From Diplosphaera chodatii (Eukaryota > Chlorophyta > Trebouxiophyceae > Prasiolales > Stichococcaceae), in NCBI GenBank assembly GCA_032358165.1, contig JAALGY010000057.1, positions 2,914,001 to 2,978,000 on the forward strand: a stretch of DNA of 64,000 nucleotides. The letters run 5' to 3'. The notes beneath the pieces were generated by a model. The model saw nothing but the letters and a program-made list of their open reading frames with translations, did no database searches and was not told where the DNA came from. Below, piece after piece: positions 36,176-48,433 of the stretch. Position numbers and translations under genes: made by a program. Within the stretch, counting starts at the first letter, position 1; each line of letters starts with the position of its first letter.

Positions 36176-37454
36176 GTGCGGCCCGGGCGGCGGCTCCGGG
36201 TGCTGCGCCTGTGCATGGCCCTGCAGTGTGCAGAGCTGTGCCTTTCCAGGCAGCTGCCGTGCCGCAGCCTGCTCGGTGGGTCGTGTGCAGGCAGCAGGTG
36301 GGACTGCAGTCGTATGTTGCAGGCGTTAGCGACAGTTGCCGCGCTGAACGAGTCCATAAGGTCACCTGGGAGGCGGCCTCGGCATCGTCAGGCCCCACTG
36401 GCGCTGCGGCCATCGGGCCAACCTGCGCGGTGTCACAGTGGCCACTGCCGGTGCATCAGGTCGCACCGCATCTGACACCGCCTGCTAACACACCGACGAC
36501 GCAAGGTTATACGTAGGCCGGCTCGCGAATCTGTTCATTGTGAAGTGTTCCGTGTCTCAGCATGCACAGAATGCATTCCGGAAAAGTGACCGAGATTCGA
36601 GGCAAGCACTCGACTGGCAAAGGCGACAACTTCCATGCAATTTCACCTGAACTTTGCATCAGCATCAGGAGCTGATGCTGTCTTCGGCACAATGCAACAC
36701 ATGCTAGCTGAAGGTCGGTGTGTTGGGTTGGCAGAGTGTGTACAGTGCAGATCAGTGCTCGAAAGTCCGTTGATGCGTGCGCAAACTGCGTTCATGCGTC
36801 CAAGCTTTCCTTTGTCATTCTCGCATGACGCTGTAGGAACTGATATCTGAGTGGTGTGCAGCTGCAGCGGTGCATATCTAGCTGTCCGACGTGTGATTGC
36901 GTCAGCACGACATCTGGCGGGAACGTGGATCCGGCGTCCGTCCTTCGAGTGCTGGTGCACCGCCAGCGTGTGGCGTCAGCAAACAGCACTCGCGTGCACA
37001 CAACATGACAGCTTACATACGAACTTGTACGGTGACACTGCACGGGTGTTGCAGAGGGGCTCAACGGTAGTCGTGGTGTTTTCTGGTAACTCGAGCTACT
37101 AGAACACTAACAGAAGGTGTCGGTCAAGGACGGTAACACTACACGCCGTGCCAACGATCAGCCGTGCAGGCTGGTTGCCGGGCGAAGATGCTTGCGGCGG
37201 TAGTGCTTCCCGTGTACTACAGGAATGGGCCGTTGGCACCATGATTTGGAACCCAGAGGTTCGGCCGCGTTCAAATGTCTTGCCCTGACAACACTGCCCA
37301 ACACAGCAGCAGGGCAGCCTGCCTGTCGTTGAGGTCAGCAAGGTTATCAGCTCTTGCTGTGCAGTGATCAGACCGTCAGCAATAACTGTCCTTGCAGGCG
37401 GGTGTCAGCAAAAGTCCGTGCCGTTGGCTACTTTGACAAAAATCCACAGCCGCC
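36176..37454. promoter_or_regulatory. Divergent intergenic region, likely shared promoter
   Basis: About 1.3 kb separates the proposed start codons of a minus-strand gene (36175) and a plus-strand gene (37455), so both promoters should lie here. The interval is visibly less G+C-rich than the coding exons, and no open frame in it has recognisable content. A minus-strand frame (36097-36357) could hold an extra 5' exon of the left gene, but nothing supports it. Confidence 0.5.
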
Positions 37455-40400
37455 ATGATCGTGCTGATAGCAGCCGACGGACAGCCCGCGCGGCAGCTGC
37501 TGGTGACTAAGCGGACCGCAATTGGCGCGGTGGAGGGCCTTCTAGGCTTGCACGCCGCGAAAGTCGCATCAGCCGAATGGCTGATCGAGGACGGAACCTG
37601 GGCTGCCGCCGACCCCGAAGCCCGCCTATACGAGCTGGCGGGCGACCTGAAGGGCGACGGCTCATCTGGGAAGAAGGCGTTCAGGGTTCGCAGCCAGCCG
37701 CTGGTCGCCGAGCAACAAGGTCAGCCACTTTTGCATGTGTGGCATGCATGCTACGGTGCTCGCCAGGGTCGCCCCGACCTGTGTGCACTGTCATCACCGG
37801 CTCAGCCGCCAGTGCCAAGGCTGAGATCGTCATGACGTCGTGCGATCAGACTGCATGCTAAATGTCGCTGCATCCTGTTTGCACATGTCGCATGCATGCC
37901 CTCGACCCGACTGCACACCACCACTTAAGCTGCACGCTGAAGTCTGCTGCAATCCTCCAGGCTCTACGGCCATGCCGGTCATAGTGCTTCTCAACGAGCT
38001 CATGATTGCAACGTCCCGGATGCAGGCAAACGCGTTTTGCCGGGAGCCGCACCAGCGGGCACAGACAAAATCGCTGCATGCGCAGCGGCCAAGCCGCCCC
38101 GCACCGCCGCCGACGCGGCCTGCGCTCCCGCCTCGCCCAAGCAGCTGTCCGAGGCGCCGCTGCCCACAGACGCTGGAGCCCTGCTGCCGCCGCCGGCGGC
38201 CAGGCCCAACACAGCTTCAAGAACGCCTCCTGCTCCCGAGACTGCTGCTGCGGAGCCCGCTGAGCAGCACCTGGCCCCGGCAGTCGCCAGAACCGACGGC
38301 CTGCCGCCGATCGATGTCCTGCGGCACAGCAGGTCGCACGGCAGCCTGGCGTCTCCAGCAAGCAGCGGGGTTTTGCCAGCTGGCGGCCTCGCGCGCAACG
38401 GCAGCAGCGGCGGCGGCGTCAGTAGTGCCGACTTGGATGCCTTTGAGGCCGTGACCCGCACGCGGCTGGAGGCCACGCTGCCGCTGCTGGCCGCCGGCTC
38501 CCACATCGCGGTGAGCATTGCACCCTGGCCTGCCCCTGCCTGCTGCTGCATGATGTCGGTTTGGTGGCATGTGCCCACTGACAGCCAAGTTCCAGCACCT
38601 CTGGATCAGACCATAGGAACTGCTGCACAACGATCATGGGTGTTGTTCAGTCGCAACTTTTTCAGTCGCATCAAAGTTGCACCCCTGGCCCGCCACACCT
38701 GTACCTCGCGGGGCATCTCAGCGAAAAGTGCATGACCGCTGACGACATGGCATGACTGACCTCATGGTCATCGAGTGTGCTGTGACGCGTGCAGGTTGTG
38801 GATGCACGTCGGCCGGCACGAGAAGCGATGGCTGAGGCGCTGCTGCAGGCGCTGCCGGCACTGCAGGACACCTCGTGCGCCACTCCCCAGGCCTTCCGCC
38901 CCCTGCGCCTCACCTTCGACAGCGCGCAGCCCTTCCAGGGGGTGCGCGGCCCACCCTGTGTGCTTTCTATGCACCACTCCAAGCGCTTGTGCTGCACACA
39001 GGGCTGCACAGCAGCACTGCTTGAGTCGCGGCTTGGAAGTGCTGCTGCTGCCGCTGTTGTGCGCCTCCAACTCCTAGGAGCTCCTGCCCACACAGGATAA
39101 GATAAAAACAAAGAAACCCTGGGCTGCTGCAGGGCCTGGACGGCTTCTGGCGGTGGGTGCTGGAGGGGCTGCACGCTGGGGCGCCCGACCTGTTCCCCGC
39201 CACAGGGCTGCCGGGCGACGCGTCCGGCTTCGAGGAGGCCTTCTCAGCGGTGAGCGCTCCAGCTGCACCGTGGTTGTCGTGCTTCCAATCACAAGTACAG
39301 CTTGCAAGTCGTACAACAGAGCATATTCTTGTGAGCATAGGTTGCAGGTGCTACTGTCAGCCAACAAGCCCGCAGCGCGTGCTACCTGGCACACTGCAGC
39401 AAGGGGCTCGCGGCAAACTCTGATGAACCAGATTTCTGACCCACCCTGCAGGACCGGGTCCGCACGGCGCCCCCCGTGGTGCTCATCTGCAGCGAGGCCT
39501 GCGCCCTGGCCGACGCCTCCTCTTGGTTCGTGTCCCGGTGCGCGCCGCGGGCTGGCCCCCTGCTTCCTGCTTCCCCAGCGCTGCTGCTCAACGGCATTTC
39601 AGTAGAAGCCTCCACAAACGGATTTGAGAGGAGCACAGCAACCACAGTCTGCCAACCGCGGCATGCGTTTGTCATGGCTGGCCATAGATGGCTGTACCTG
39701 CATGCCCTACTGCCGGCGGCTGGTTCCAGTGTGCTCATCACAGTACACTTACAGTCTGTACTGTCCTGTCCCGTCCCCGCAGGTTCCTGGGCACGCTGCG
39801 GGACATGGGCAACGAGCAGCACCGCTTCTTCCTGCACGCGGTCGCCATGATCGGCGGCGAGCCGCTCGCCCGGGTCGACATGGAGGCCTACATGTGCGGA
39901 GCTGTTCTGTTAGTTCCACACTTACTTGCTTGCATCCTCCCCTGCTTTTTGGGAAGCTCCACACAGGGATTAGATGTAGTATGGCTGTCGTTCACCAGCA
40001 TCAATCGACAGCACATATGAGCACGTGTGACAGGGCCTGCAGGGCGCAGGTGCACAGCTGGCTCGGATGCTCGTCCTGCTGCTCGGTGGCGACCGGTTGC
40101 ATGTGCTGCTGTGCAGGTGCAAGATGAGCACCAGCCTGTCGTCCACCCTGGAGTCGACGCAGCAGCTGCGCAGGTCCTCCCACAGCAGCGGCAGGTGCGG
40201 AGCACAATCTTTCCTCATACTGGCTGGCTGTGAAAGAGTCGCTACCAATATGTGCCACCAGATGCCACACCAGCCAGGCAGCCGGCAGCGTGTTGCACAC
40301 CATGCCATGATGTGTACAGCGGGGCCCATTGCACCGCAACCTGCAGCATCTTCCAAAGAGCGTGTGCTAGACTATGTCCTTACAGCAGTGCTATCACGGC

Positions 40401-41764
40401 ATTTGTGCCTGGACGTCACCTGCGCTGCTGACCGCAGGTCCCGCAGCGGCAGCGTCTCGCGTCGCTCCGCCTCCAGTGCCCTGTCCAAGCGCAGCGGCCC
40501 CAGCAGCCAGCGCGGTGGGTTGCTGTCAGCGCAGGGCACCGTACTGTACTGTGTATGGTGCTGTACTGCATGGCTTTGTGGGTGGCGAGGATCTGGGTGC
40601 AGCAGCAACATGCACAGCATCTGCTGCTGGTGCCCAGCGCTGGCAGGTCTGGCGGCACGCTGGGTGCGCCGTCGTCGGTGTGAGCCTGACGCCGCGCCTC
40701 CCGGCCCCGCAGGTGGAAGCAGGAAGCACGGGGAGCTGGCGCGGGAGTCCGCCAACAGCGGCGTGACGGGCGTCAGCAGCGGCAGCAGCGGCAGGTCGGG
40801 CGCCTCCGCCGCAGCCGCCGCCGCCGCCGGCGTCAGGCGCTCGGTGCGAGGCAGAACCTGAAACTTGCCAGACTCCTGAGGGTCACAATACACTGGCATC
40901 TCGCAAAGTGCAGCCTGTGCGCTGGCTTGATCACGGCGCTTGTAAGAAACTTGTGGTTCACGCGTCTGGGCTCACCATCACCATCATGTCATGCGGTGAT
41001 GGAACGCGCACGCTGGCCACCCAGCCTCTCATGGATGCCTTGCTTGGGCAACCGACATTCTGCTTGGGGTCGCCCGCCAGCAGCAGCATGTCGGCTGCGG
41101 GTGCACTTAGCACACTGCTCCTCGGTTTAGGCTGCACCAAAGCTGGTCTGTAGAGAAGCTTGCAGCGTGAGTGTGACTTGTAAGCAGGGCTTTGGAAGGC
41201 GCCTGCAGAATGGGCCTCCGCCCGGAAGCGCCCCTGATCCATCAGGCTGTAATACTTCGTGGCCTGTCCTTGTCACATAGGAATGCCTCATCCTTGCGGA
41301 GATCCACTTTGCAGGTGTCGAGCAGCGCCGCGCTGGGCCCGACGGGCGCGCGGCTGAGTCCTCACCCAGACGGCCGGCTGGAGACGCTGCACAGCGCGGG
41401 CGCGGATGAGCTGCAGCTGCAGCCGGCGGCCCGCCGCCGCTCCGCCGACAACGGCAGCCTGGCCGCCACCGAAGCGGCGGTTCTGGCGTCACGGCTGCGT
41501 CCGTGCAGCCCGGCCGCCGGCAGCGTCAGCGGCAGCGGCAGCAGCGCCCACGGCAGGCCTGGGCCCGGCAGCTCGGCGTTTGCGAGCATGCCGACCACCC
41601 CGCAGGCCGCGGCGCCGCTGCAGGCGCGCAGCCCCGGCATGCCGCTGTCCGACCGGGTGAGGCGGCTGGCGGCGGCCTTCACGCGGGGCGACCCGGGCAG
41701 CGACGAACCGCCAAACCCTAAAAACGGCGGCAGCGCCGCCGACGGCTCCGCCGCTGGCGCCTAG
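37455..41764 (+). CDS. Hypothetical multi-exon protein, possible Ub-like N-terminus and Ser/Ala-rich tail
   Basis: Starts at GCCATGATC (37455). Exons that join in phase include 37455-37719, 38026-38510, 38795-38941, about 39133-39249, about 39451-39538, about 39782-39893, two or three Ser-rich exons at 40.1-40.85 kb, and a last exon from about 41315 to the stop at 41762-41764. The N-terminus (MIVLIAADGQPARQLLVTKR, then a short SAEWLIEDGTWAAADPEARL block) could be a ubiquitin-like or PB1-like fold. The middle is conserved-looking: RLTFDSAQPFQG, LDGFWRWVLEGLHAGAPDLF, PPVVLICSEACALADASSWF and FLGTLRDMGNEQHRFFLHAV. The tail is Ser/Arg/Ala/Gly-rich and probably disordered. No family was recognised. 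The start and phases are well supported; the function is unknown. Confidence 0.65.
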
Positions 41765-42632
41765 CCGGGCCGGCGGGCGTCTGACTGGTCAGAGGTCCGA
41801 CGGCGCCACGGTGTGCACGCCAGCTGCTGACGTGCGGCAAGGTCAAGGAGGCACGAGTAGACCAGGAGCGGCTGCCGACGATGCCAGCTTCGGCGGCGGT
41901 GGCGGCCACACAGCACAAGCGACCGCAGCGTCTGTTGGCCCAGGGAATGTGCACAAGAGTATCGTCTTGTATGTGCATAATGCGCAGGAGTGGCAAAAGG
42001 CGCAGGAGTGTTTCGACACAATAAGGTATCGCAGAACTGTGCTGCAGCTCACTCCCAGAATGGCAAATGGGACAACCAACTGCAACGTGTCGCGCAGCAT
42101 TCATCACTGATGTCAGACATACTTGCAGGCTTGTCCTTGCGCAAGGTTGCCAGCACTTGCTAGTAGTAGGATTTATCAGTTTGATCGGCGCTCCTGCAGG
42201 GCTGTGTATGCTATGAACATATGATAGGTATGCGCCTGTATGTTTTATCAGTTGCTGAAATGAGCCAAAACAGGCCTCCTTTGTTGCGCCACCAATGGGC
42301 TGCCTTCACTGATCGGGATAGAGCAGGATATTTCTTGGTTTTCATAAAATACTTGTGATTGCGAATGACTCGACAGGATCACAATGTATGCAATCTGGTA
42401 GCTGGGGATGCTCTCGTGCAAGAATGTACCGTACATTAATACAAAATATCAATGTGCGTTCTCCAACTGCAGGACCACATCTGCGTGATACAAAGTCAAC
42501 ATTGCATGTTGCTGCACAAGAATAGTTTCTCGATTTCTGCATGTCGCCGCTACCACAGCAGCCAATGTGACGGTGGTTCCCAGCAACCCCAGCCGCTCAT
42601 CGCTGCCACAAAAGCGTGTTGCCATCCCCCGA
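41765..42632. other. Convergent 3' interval
   Basis: Lies between the plus-strand stop at 41764 and the minus-strand stop at 42633. Most of it is A+T-richer than the neighbours and has no family-like open frame. It should hold the two 3' UTRs. Confidence 0.4.
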
Positions 42633-45161
42633 TCACAGAGACGACGCTGGCATCCCATATGTCTTGTTCAGGTAGTCCACTGCAGTGCGCAACAACTAAA
42701 GCTTGTGATATTTGCCACAAGCCCAGCACTGGCGTGTGCAAACAGGAGCGTTTGCAATGTGCCCACAGGCAGCAGACCAGCGTAAGACTACAGCGGGGGC
42801 GCACCAATGTATCCGCTCTCAAACATTGCCACGCCTGTGTTGGGGTCCTACAGGACAACCGGTTCGTACTGAGCAACATGGCCATCAACATGATCAGCAC
42901 ACTTCGTGCAGCCTGCCGGATCAGGTGCTCAGGCTATCTCCCCTGACGAGTCCACAGCCGCGGCTTCTGCTGGCAAGCAGCCGACTGCAAGCCACCAAAA
43001 CACCGACACGTGGCCTGCAGTAGGAACCACCGACTGCACACCTCCAGGTAGGGCGCCTGGAAGTTGCCGCGCTTCTCAAACAGCTCCTGGCGCTTGGGGC
43101 TGCCGCGAGCCACGGTCCGGTACAAGTGCGGGATCTGTGGAGCACACAGGTACAGCAGTGACAATGTGCCCTTCGTAAGCTCTGTCGGTTGTGACACAGC
43201 AATCTGTAGCAGCAGCAGCAGCGGCAGCGGTGGCAGCAGCAGCAGCAGCGGTGTCAAGCGCTGTGCACAATACACTACAGTGCAATTGTGGGCTGGTCAC
43301 ATGCACACAGGGTGAGCCCACCTCCAGCTCTGACAGCGCCTCCCGTGCGACCTTGCAGAAGGGCGAGATCTCGTACCTACAGGGGGGAGAGCAGTCAAAT
43401 CATGACCCAGTCGTTCAGCTATGGCGTGGCATGGCAGGAAGCAGCGACCACTGCACATATCATTCTTTCGCAGTGGCTGCACAACATCAGGAGCCCCACC
43501 CGTAGTACACCAGCGGCTTCTCGGGCAGCTTGCCGTTGCCCTTGTACCTGCTGCCCTTGAGCGCCCTGCAGGACGCAGCCAGTGGTGACGGTGAGCTCCT
43601 CTCACTGCTTCACAAGGGACAGCAGCAGCGTGCCTGCAGTGCTATGCTGGAACACTGGAGGCAGAGTCTGCAGGTTGGGACCATCTCGTGTCATGCCACC
43701 CACAACAATGAGAGCTGCCGCAGGCCCCACCTGGGCAGCATGCCAATGCCGGCGCTGAGGGTTGTGAGCAGTCCCAGGCGCAGCCCCAGCGGCACGTTGC
43801 CGTCCCCATACCTGTGCAGACAGTGGAGACGGCTTTCGTCAGTTCACATGTGCTGTAAGTTCGCTCGTACTTTGTCATCCATCGGAGCTGACCAGACAAC
43901 AGCATGCAGGCGACGACAGGCGTCCTGTGTCGAGCGGCAGGTGTATGACCAGTTCCACGTGCTTGCTCTTTAAGCATGCTCACGTCTCGAACAGGTACTT
44001 GATGATGTCGGCCGACTCGTACATGCTGCGCCCCGTGTTGGGGTCCACCAGGAAGGGGAACCGGGACTTGCCACCCAGCTCAACCGCCTTCGCCCTGAAG
44101 TTCGGGCCAGCCTGCATGCTGAGAACCATATTAACTGCAAATGCAGCAGCACCCCTGTTACCTAGGCTTAGAACAGCATCTGCCAGCATCTGCTAGCAGC
44201 TGGCCTGGTTGGATCCTCTTCGTAAATACAGACGGCTAAGGGGGAATATGCAGTACCGCTGGGGTGGGGTACATCATGACGTCCAGGTCCAGGATGTTGA
44301 TCGCCTCCCGCACCTTCCGGCAGAACGGGCAGCCCTGCAGTGTGATCAGGCACAAGAGCTGAGCATGTGCTTCTGCCGTCACCGTTCGGAATGCACAGCA
44401 TTCCGGATGCAGTGTTGCATGCGCATGGTTGGTGGCGCACCTCAAACTCGTACAGTTCGAGCGGCTTGTCTGGCCGTGGGAAGCTGGCGATGTGGGCTGA
44501 CGACTCATCCACCTTCCTGCCTGCAGTCATCAGGCACACCCTTAGCACAGGATGTGCATTGCAGGAGTTTGCCGTGCAGCCAACAGGTCTGTGTGGACGG
44601 CCCTCCACTTGCCTGCCAACTTGAAGACGCCATAGCTGCCGTCGTCCTTTGGCAGCCCCGACCTGTAGCCGCTGATGAAGCCGCCGCAGCCGAGGCGCGT
44701 AAGTGCGATGAAAGCTGACGACGCCACCTGAAAAGATCCGGTGCGCGGAGATCAGCGCGTTTCTGCTGCACATCGAGTCACCTGCCAGGGGTTCCAAACC
44801 TTTTTGCGCCAGATGACGCACACGTGTGGAAGCAGTGCAGTGCTGCCGACGCTCACGTTCAGGAACTGGCCGGGTCCGATGGCAAAGCGCTGGGGAGGCG
44901 GCCCCGTCAGGGTCAGCTGCTCGTTGACCTGCTGCTGCCGTGCCCGCGTGATCTGCGGTTGTGATTCATGGCACGTGAGCATCGACTTGTCTGTGAAGGC
45001 AGTAGGCACACATGCACGCATGTATGTGTGGCTGCCTGTGGCATGTCAGGGCATGCATGCAAAGGGGTCCAAACCTGCGGCGAGCGCCCGCCCCTGGGCG
45101 ACAGAGGTTTGTGAGCTATCTTTTGTCCGGCAACCTGCCCTTGCAGACTGCCCAGATTCAT
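42633..45161 (-). CDS. Plastid-type tandem thioredoxin-fold/GST N-terminal domain protein (At5g03880-like)
   Basis: Exon 1 (45161-about 45075) gives MNLGSLQGQVAGQKIAHKPL, a likely transit peptide. It joins in phase to ITRARQQQVNEQLT and PPPQRFAIGPGQFLN, then SAFIALTRLGCGGFISGY. Domain 1 reads PLELYEFEGCPFCRKVREA, GGKSRFPFLVDPNTGRSMYE and SADIIKYLFETYGDGNVP. Domain 2 reads YEISPFCKVAREALSELE, IPHLYRTVARGSPKRQELF, FQAPYLEDPNTGVAMFESG and YIVDYLNKTYGMPASSL, with the stop at 42633-42635. The first active-site motif is CPFC; the second is SPFC, so it has lost the first Cys. Domain order, DPNTG motifs and the linker LGLLTTLSAGIGMLPR match Arabidopsis At5g03880/At4g10000, plastid thioredoxin-family proteins of unclear substrate. 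One intron (44521-44612) is GC-AG. Redox or GSH binding is inferred from the fold. Confidence 0.88.
43209..43250. repeat. CAG/CTG trinucleotide tract in an intron
   Basis: A run of mostly CAG triplets on the plus strand (CTG on the coding minus strand) lies between the exon ending LSELE and the exon starting IPHLYRT. Overlapping poly-Ser/poly-Ala open frames are artefacts of it. Confidence 0.85.
44521..44612 (-). other. GC-AG intron (92 nt)
   Basis: On the minus strand exon sequence TTGGCAG is followed by GCAAGT, the canonical GC-donor consensus AG|GCAAGT. Splicing to the acceptor ...ACTGCAG at 44521-44526 joins in phase 1 to give FKLAG|RKVDESSAHIASF. No GT donor nearby gives this frame. Confidence 0.7.
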
Positions 45162-45723
45162 TGTGTTGCCCGTAAGAGCTCTTTATGGGACGGCAGAAGT
45201 TGTGATGATGTATACAGAATGCACCACAAAGATGAAGTGTTGCTATGAATAGATGCTTCGGCTCTATCTCGCGATGACCTTGCAGTGCTGCAATCAAAGG
45301 GCGTTAGCACGTCGGCACGTTTGATTTCAGAGCAAAGCGGGCAGTCGATGTGCACCTGACGCACCGCCACGTCAGCGGTGCTGCTGCCTCCCGACTTGCT
45401 GCTTCCAAGCATGGTTCATGCACTCGACCGAGCTGGGGAGAGCTGCAAAGCAGTGTTGCTGTTTTGACGATTAGCAAGGCTGTCACTGTGCGGTCATCAG
45501 TCGCAGCGTCTACACAAACGGTGTTGGGCAGCACTTTTTGGACTTCGAGATCGGATACTGAAACTGATCACCCTGGGTGTTCACCTTACCTTACTACAGT
45601 CGGAGCCCTGCAGACTGATGTTGCACAGTCGCCATCATATCGCGCAGCATGTAACATATACAGCTACAAGATGAAGCTTCTGTGAGACCAGTAGCATCCA
45701 GGTCACCCCAGAGTGCCAATATC
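45162..45723. promoter_or_regulatory. Short divergent promoter region
   Basis: About 560 bases separate the start codon of the minus-strand plastid protein (45161) from the proposed VPS26 start (45724). Both 5' UTRs and core promoters should lie here. Open frames inside have no recognisable content, and no TATA box was clearly identified. Confidence 0.5.
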
Positions 45724-48433
45724 ATGGTAAGCACACCCGTCTATGCTCCGGGAGATTGATCATCAGACGACGCTCAGTATCGGCTTGTACCTGCCATGCT
45801 GTGTGCGCGGCACGGCAGTATGTCAGGAGTAAGCATCGGTGCAGAACGTCCGGCAAGCGGAAGCTGCCCACGCTGCTGAAGCCCTTGCGACCCTTCGTCT
45901 GCAGAACATCTTCGGCGGCCTGCCGGGGCTGGGCGGCAGCGTGGCGCAGGTGCAGCTGGAGTGGCGACGCTCCGATGGCAGGCCGGTTGCAACAGCCACA
46001 GTGCGGGGTCGGGCCGGGGAAATGGACACCCTGCCGGTCTTCAGCAACAAGGACAGCATAGTCGGCGATGTGGGTGCCAACATAACATGATCCTTAGCAG
46101 TGTCGTGAAGGGCACCAGCGCTGCATGCAAGTTCACAGGCGTCATGACCTGCATGTCGAGGTCATATGGTATGCAAAGCACCATATGTGTTTGCATGCCT
46201 TGTTGATCTGCTGCTGCTCAGCTGTCAGCCCGCTGTCGTTCCGTCTGCCTGCAGGTGAAGGCGACGCCCATCCCCGGGAAGCGGGCGGACCACCAGGGCA
46301 TCCGCGTGCAGCTGATCGGGCAGATCGAGCTGGCGTCGGAGCGCGGCCACCCCCACGACTTTGTGTCGCTAGGTGAGGGCCGGCAGGGTGCCATCAGCTG
46401 AATGGCCACTGCAGCATGGTGGTGCGTGGCCACGCCAGCGAGCCGTAAGTTGCCAGGGATCCACCTTGTTTTTTGCAGGCAGGCAGCTGGTGCACCTCAT
46501 GTCGCACGCCCAAGCTGCTGTGCATCATGTTGTACGTTTCCCGATCAGCGGTGCACACAGCGCTGACGGTTGCCACCAAGTGGGAGGCTGCTGCCGAGGC
46601 GGCAACATGCATGGCCACGGTGTTGTGACAGTGAGCACGGTGCTGCGTGCAGCGCGGGACCTGGCTCCGCCCGGGGAACTCACCAGCCAGCAGCTGCTGC
46701 CCTTCGAGTTCAACAGCGTGGAGATGGAGCACGACTCCTACCGCGGCCTGCAAGTGCGCCTCAGGTGAGGTGGCTGGGGCCGGTAGGGCAGCTGTCACTG
46801 CCGCGCCTGTTTTGCAGCAACCTCGCGCAGGTAGCATACTGCAATTGCTTGCAGCAGATGTGTATATGTGTGCATATGGACACTAGCTCATGGACTGTCC
46901 ATCACACCTGGAGCGGGCCACCTGGACTGTGTGACTTGAAAGTGTCTGTTAATGCCCATGCAGGTACTTGCTGCGGGTGACCATCTCGCGGCCGTACGGC
47001 GCGAGCGTGGTGCGGGACTTCCCCTTCTGGGTGCGCAACCACCGGCAACCAGAGCCGCAGGTCCCCCTGCCGCCCGTGAAGGTGTGATTTTGCCTCTATG
47101 GTCAGCCCTCCGTACAAGTTTGTACACTGCCGCACCGTCTTCTTCTTTCTTATCACGGCTGCATGATCTCTGGGTTGATTGCTGCTTGACCGTCAAGCCG
47201 CCTGTTGGCATAGGCAAGCGCCTGGTATGTCTGCAGATGGAGGTGGGCATCGAGGACTGCCTGCACATAGAGTTCGAGTACTCCAAGGGGAAGTACCACC
47301 TGGCGGACACCGTGGTCGGCAAGATCTACTTCCTGCTGGTGCGCATCCGCCTGAAGCACATGGAGATCGAGATCCGGCGGCGGGAGACGACAGGTGCGCC
47401 CACCCTGTGGCTGGCGCCTGCCTCATGCCAGCACGCTGTCAACATGTTGTCAGCAGACGTGAAGACCTGGTCGTGCCCTTCAGCTGAAGTGCATCTGGAC
47501 ACACCAGCAGAGGCATGCAGCTGCTTGCAAGTACACACAGGAACCATCTTCCTCTCATCATCCTCGCTGTATGACTTGCGTGTGATCACAGGTGCTTCAG
47601 CAGGACTGTCCTCAGGATCCCTCACATTCAAGAAAGGCTGTGCATCAAGAGCTGGTGTCATGGCGTGCAGGCAGCGGCACGGCATCGCACCACGAGATGG
47701 AGACGCTCGCCAAGTTCGAGATCATGGACGGTGCCCCCGTCCGCGGCGAGAACATCCCCATTAGGTCAGCATCTGCCTGCGCCGGTGGCCCCTGTACCGA
47801 GTTGACGGCGCCGCAGCGTTGGTTCCACCCTGAGCCACACGTTGGTCGTGGATCCTGTTGCAGGATGTACCTGACGCCCTACGACCTGACGCCCACGTAC
47901 CGCAACATCCACAACAAGTTCTCCGTGCGCTACAGCCTCAACCTGGTGCTGGTCGATCAGGTGGGTGTGGGTTTACCATGATTCCCTGCCACTTGTGGAT
48001 TCCCATCAGCTGGAATTGCATGGCAGTCACAGTGCGATGTGACACATAGTGGACATGTGCTGATGTGCGGGCCGTCTCAGCTGCTGCCACGTTGCCGCAG
48101 GAGGACCGGCGGTACTTCAAGCAGCAGGAGATCGAGCTGTACCGGGCGGCAGAGCCGGCGGACGGTTCCGGAGCCGCTGCAGCGGCCCCGCCGATGCCCT
48201 CGCATGGGCGGTCACCTGCGCCGGCAGCAGCAGCAGCGCCGGCAGCAGCAGCCACGCCGCCCCGCACCTCGGCGCCCAACACGCCCCCTGCCGTGGCCTC
48301 TGGCCCGTCCATGCCAGCAGTGGCGGCGGCAGCGTCGCCAGCAGGCCCGCTGGCTGCCGCCGCAGCAGACGGCAGCCCTGCAGCGGATACTGGCCCGCCA
48401 GCAGAAGACACCACACCAGCAGCTGATGCTTGA
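45724..48433 (+). CDS. VPS26: Vacuolar protein sorting-associated protein 26 (retromer subunit)
   Basis: VPS26 is the arrestin-fold subunit of the retromer cargo-recognition trimer with VPS35 and VPS29, recycling cargo from endosomes. The ATG at 45724-45726 is followed at once by GTAAGC. Splicing to 45905 gives [20 protein letters not shown], which fits the usual MNYLLG-type start. Later exons give [164 protein letters not shown] and [10 protein letters not shown]. The body matches VPS26 throughout. It ends with an extra Ala/Pro-rich tail of about 90 residues to the stop at 48431-48433, absent from typical VPS26, which end shortly after QEITLYR. Confidence 0.93.

Noticed and set aside
35261..36475. 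404-residue plus-strand open frame
   Set aside because: It is antisense to the strongly supported first exons of the At3g11960-like gene; G+C-rich exons often leave the opposite strand open.
43191..43321. Poly-Ser/poly-Ala frames over the CAG tract
   Set aside because: They come from a trinucleotide repeat inside an intron of the minus-strand gene.
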